Shown here in pieces: positions 8,024 through 8,640 of a stretch of 8,640 bases of DNA. Both the position numbers and the translations under genes were made by a program. The stretch lies in NCBI GenBank assembly GCA_033763355.1, contig JANRKT010000389.1, positions 1 to 8,640 of the forward strand. The letters run 5' to 3'. Each line of letters begins with the position of its first letter. Position 1 is the first letter of the stretch. This stretch comes from JANRKT01 sp033763355. Lineage in GTDB: Bacteria > Bacteroidota > Bacteroidia > Chitinophagales > Chitinophagaceae. Under the pieces are notes generated by a model. That model searched no databases. It worked only from the letters and a program-made list of their open reading frames with translations, and was not told the DNA's origin.

Positions 8024-8025
8024 TG
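8021..8025 (+). other. TAATG stop/start overlap between the GH105 and GH43-like genes
   Basis: The TAA stop of the GH105 gene (8021-8023) shares its last A with the ATG of the next gene (8023-8025). Such an overlap usually means translational coupling and co-transcription. The downstream protein then begins MKKMRYLFF, a good signal-peptide start, which supports this ATG; the in-frame ATG at 8032 is a weaker alternative. Confidence 0.7.
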
Positions 8026-8640
8026 AAGAAGATGCGGTATTTATTTTTTATTTTATTTTTTACGGGATTTAAAATGAATGCACAGGTAAGTAATAATGTT
8101 TATGCATTTTCTTACTTCAAAAACAATGGCGAAGATGGGCTGCACCTGGCGTACAGCTATGATGGTTATACATGGACAGCATTGAAAAACGACAGTTCAT
8201 TTTTGAAACCAACGGTGGCAAAGGATAAACTGATGAGAGACCCGTGCATCATGCGTGGCGCTGATGGATTATTTCATATGGTATGGACAGTAAGCTGGAA
8301 TAATAAAGGCATTGGCTATGCTCATTCGAAAGATTTGATCAACTGGAGCGAACAGCAATTCATTCCTGTTATGGTGCATGAAGATTCTGCGAAAAATTGC
8401 TGGGCACCTGAAATCACATACAACATAAAGAAGAAGGAATACATGATTTATTGGGCTACCACTATTTCTGGCCGCTTTAAGGCAGGCGATACAACAGGTG
8501 ATGCAAAATATAATCACCGGATGTACTATGTCATTACCGGCGATTTTAAAAATTTCAGTCATACAAAAATGTTATACGACAGGGGATTTAATGTAATTGA
8601 CGCCAGCATTGTACAGGACGGAAAAAAATACATTATGTTT
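8023..8640 (+). CDS. Secreted GH43-like glycosidase, N-terminal part (runs off the window)
   Basis: The frame is open from the ATG to the last base, giving the first 206 residues; the 3' end lies outside. A signal peptide (KKMR, hydrophobic core 6-16, MNA|Q cleavage near 20-21) indicates export. The rest fits a GH43-type five-bladed beta-propeller: HLAYSYDGYTWTAL (41-54) and GIGYAHSKDLINWS (96-109) are blade repeats, MRDPCI (71-76) carries the presumed catalytic base Asp73, NCWAPEI (125-131) is the usual blade-2 motif, and GFNVIDASI (188-196) carries the presumed pKa-modulating Asp193. The general-acid Glu would lie downstream. GH43 enzymes mostly act on alpha-L-arabinofuranosyl, beta-xylosyl or galactosyl linkages. 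Next to GH105, removal of arabinan or galactan side chains of rhamnogalacturonan is the reasonable inference, but the specificity is not readable here. Related five-bladed propeller families (GH117, GH130) remain possible. Confidence 0.85.
   Translation, partial: MKKMRYLFFILFFTGFKMNAQVSNNVYAFSYFKNNGEDGLHLAYSYDGYTWTALKNDSSFLKPTVAKDKLMRDPCIMRGADGLFHMVWTVSWNNKGIGYAHSKDLINWSEQQFIPVMVHEDSAKNCWAPEITYNIKKKEYMIYWATTISGRFKAGDTTGDAKYNHRMYYVITGDFKNFSHTKMLYDRGFNVIDASIVQDGKKYIMF

Noticed and set aside
8269..8562. 97-codon minus-strand open frame near the window end
   Set aside because: It overlaps the GH43-like gene, whose + strand translation has strong motifs (RDP, WAPEI, VIDASI) across the same bases.

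Overview
The window looks like the inside of a polysaccharide-degradation operon from a Bacteroidota bacterium, possibly a Chitinophagaceae-like environmental member; this placement is inference. The grounds are moderately AT-rich DNA, short AT-rich gaps before start codons with almost no Shine-Dalgarno signal, signal peptides that end just before a Gln (KA|Q, SA|Q, NA|Q), and protein families common in Bacteroidota glycan-utilisation loci. No SusC/SusD pair, regulator, RNA gene, mobile element or CRISPR array is visible.

All five genes lie on the + strand and are tightly packed. (1) 77-2218 is a secreted protein resembling clan GH-L/GH65-type (alpha/alpha)6 glycosidases. (2) 2241-5711 is a very large secreted protein with a six-hairpin glycosidase core and an extra C-terminal region, probably of the DUF4450 type. 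(3) 5749-6768 (or from 5719) is a cytoplasmic NAD(P)H-dependent oxidoreductase very similar to 2,3-diketo-L-gulonate reductase YiaK. (4) 6779-8023 is a secreted GH105 unsaturated rhamnogalacturonyl hydrolase with the YteR active-site residues at matching spacing. (5) 8023 to the window edge is the N-terminal 206 residues of a secreted GH43-like glycosidase. Gaps are 22, 37 (or 7) and 10 bases, and genes 4 and 5 overlap by one base, so co-transcription is very likely. The 76 bases before gene 1 contain no recognisable promoter, so the operon probably starts upstream.

The best-supported functional anchor is GH105, which removes the 4,5-unsaturated galacturonate that lyases leave on rhamnogalacturonan (pectin) fragments. 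The GH43-like protein fits removal of arabinose or galactose side chains. The two large six-hairpin proteins probably cut further linkages whose identity cannot be read from sequence. The YiaK-like reductase is the one intracellular enzyme and would act on a keto-uronate or related keto acid released from the oligosaccharide. The most interesting points are the two glycosidase-like proteins without an assignable activity and the YiaK-type reductase inside a GH105 operon, which hints at a variant route for uronate catabolism.
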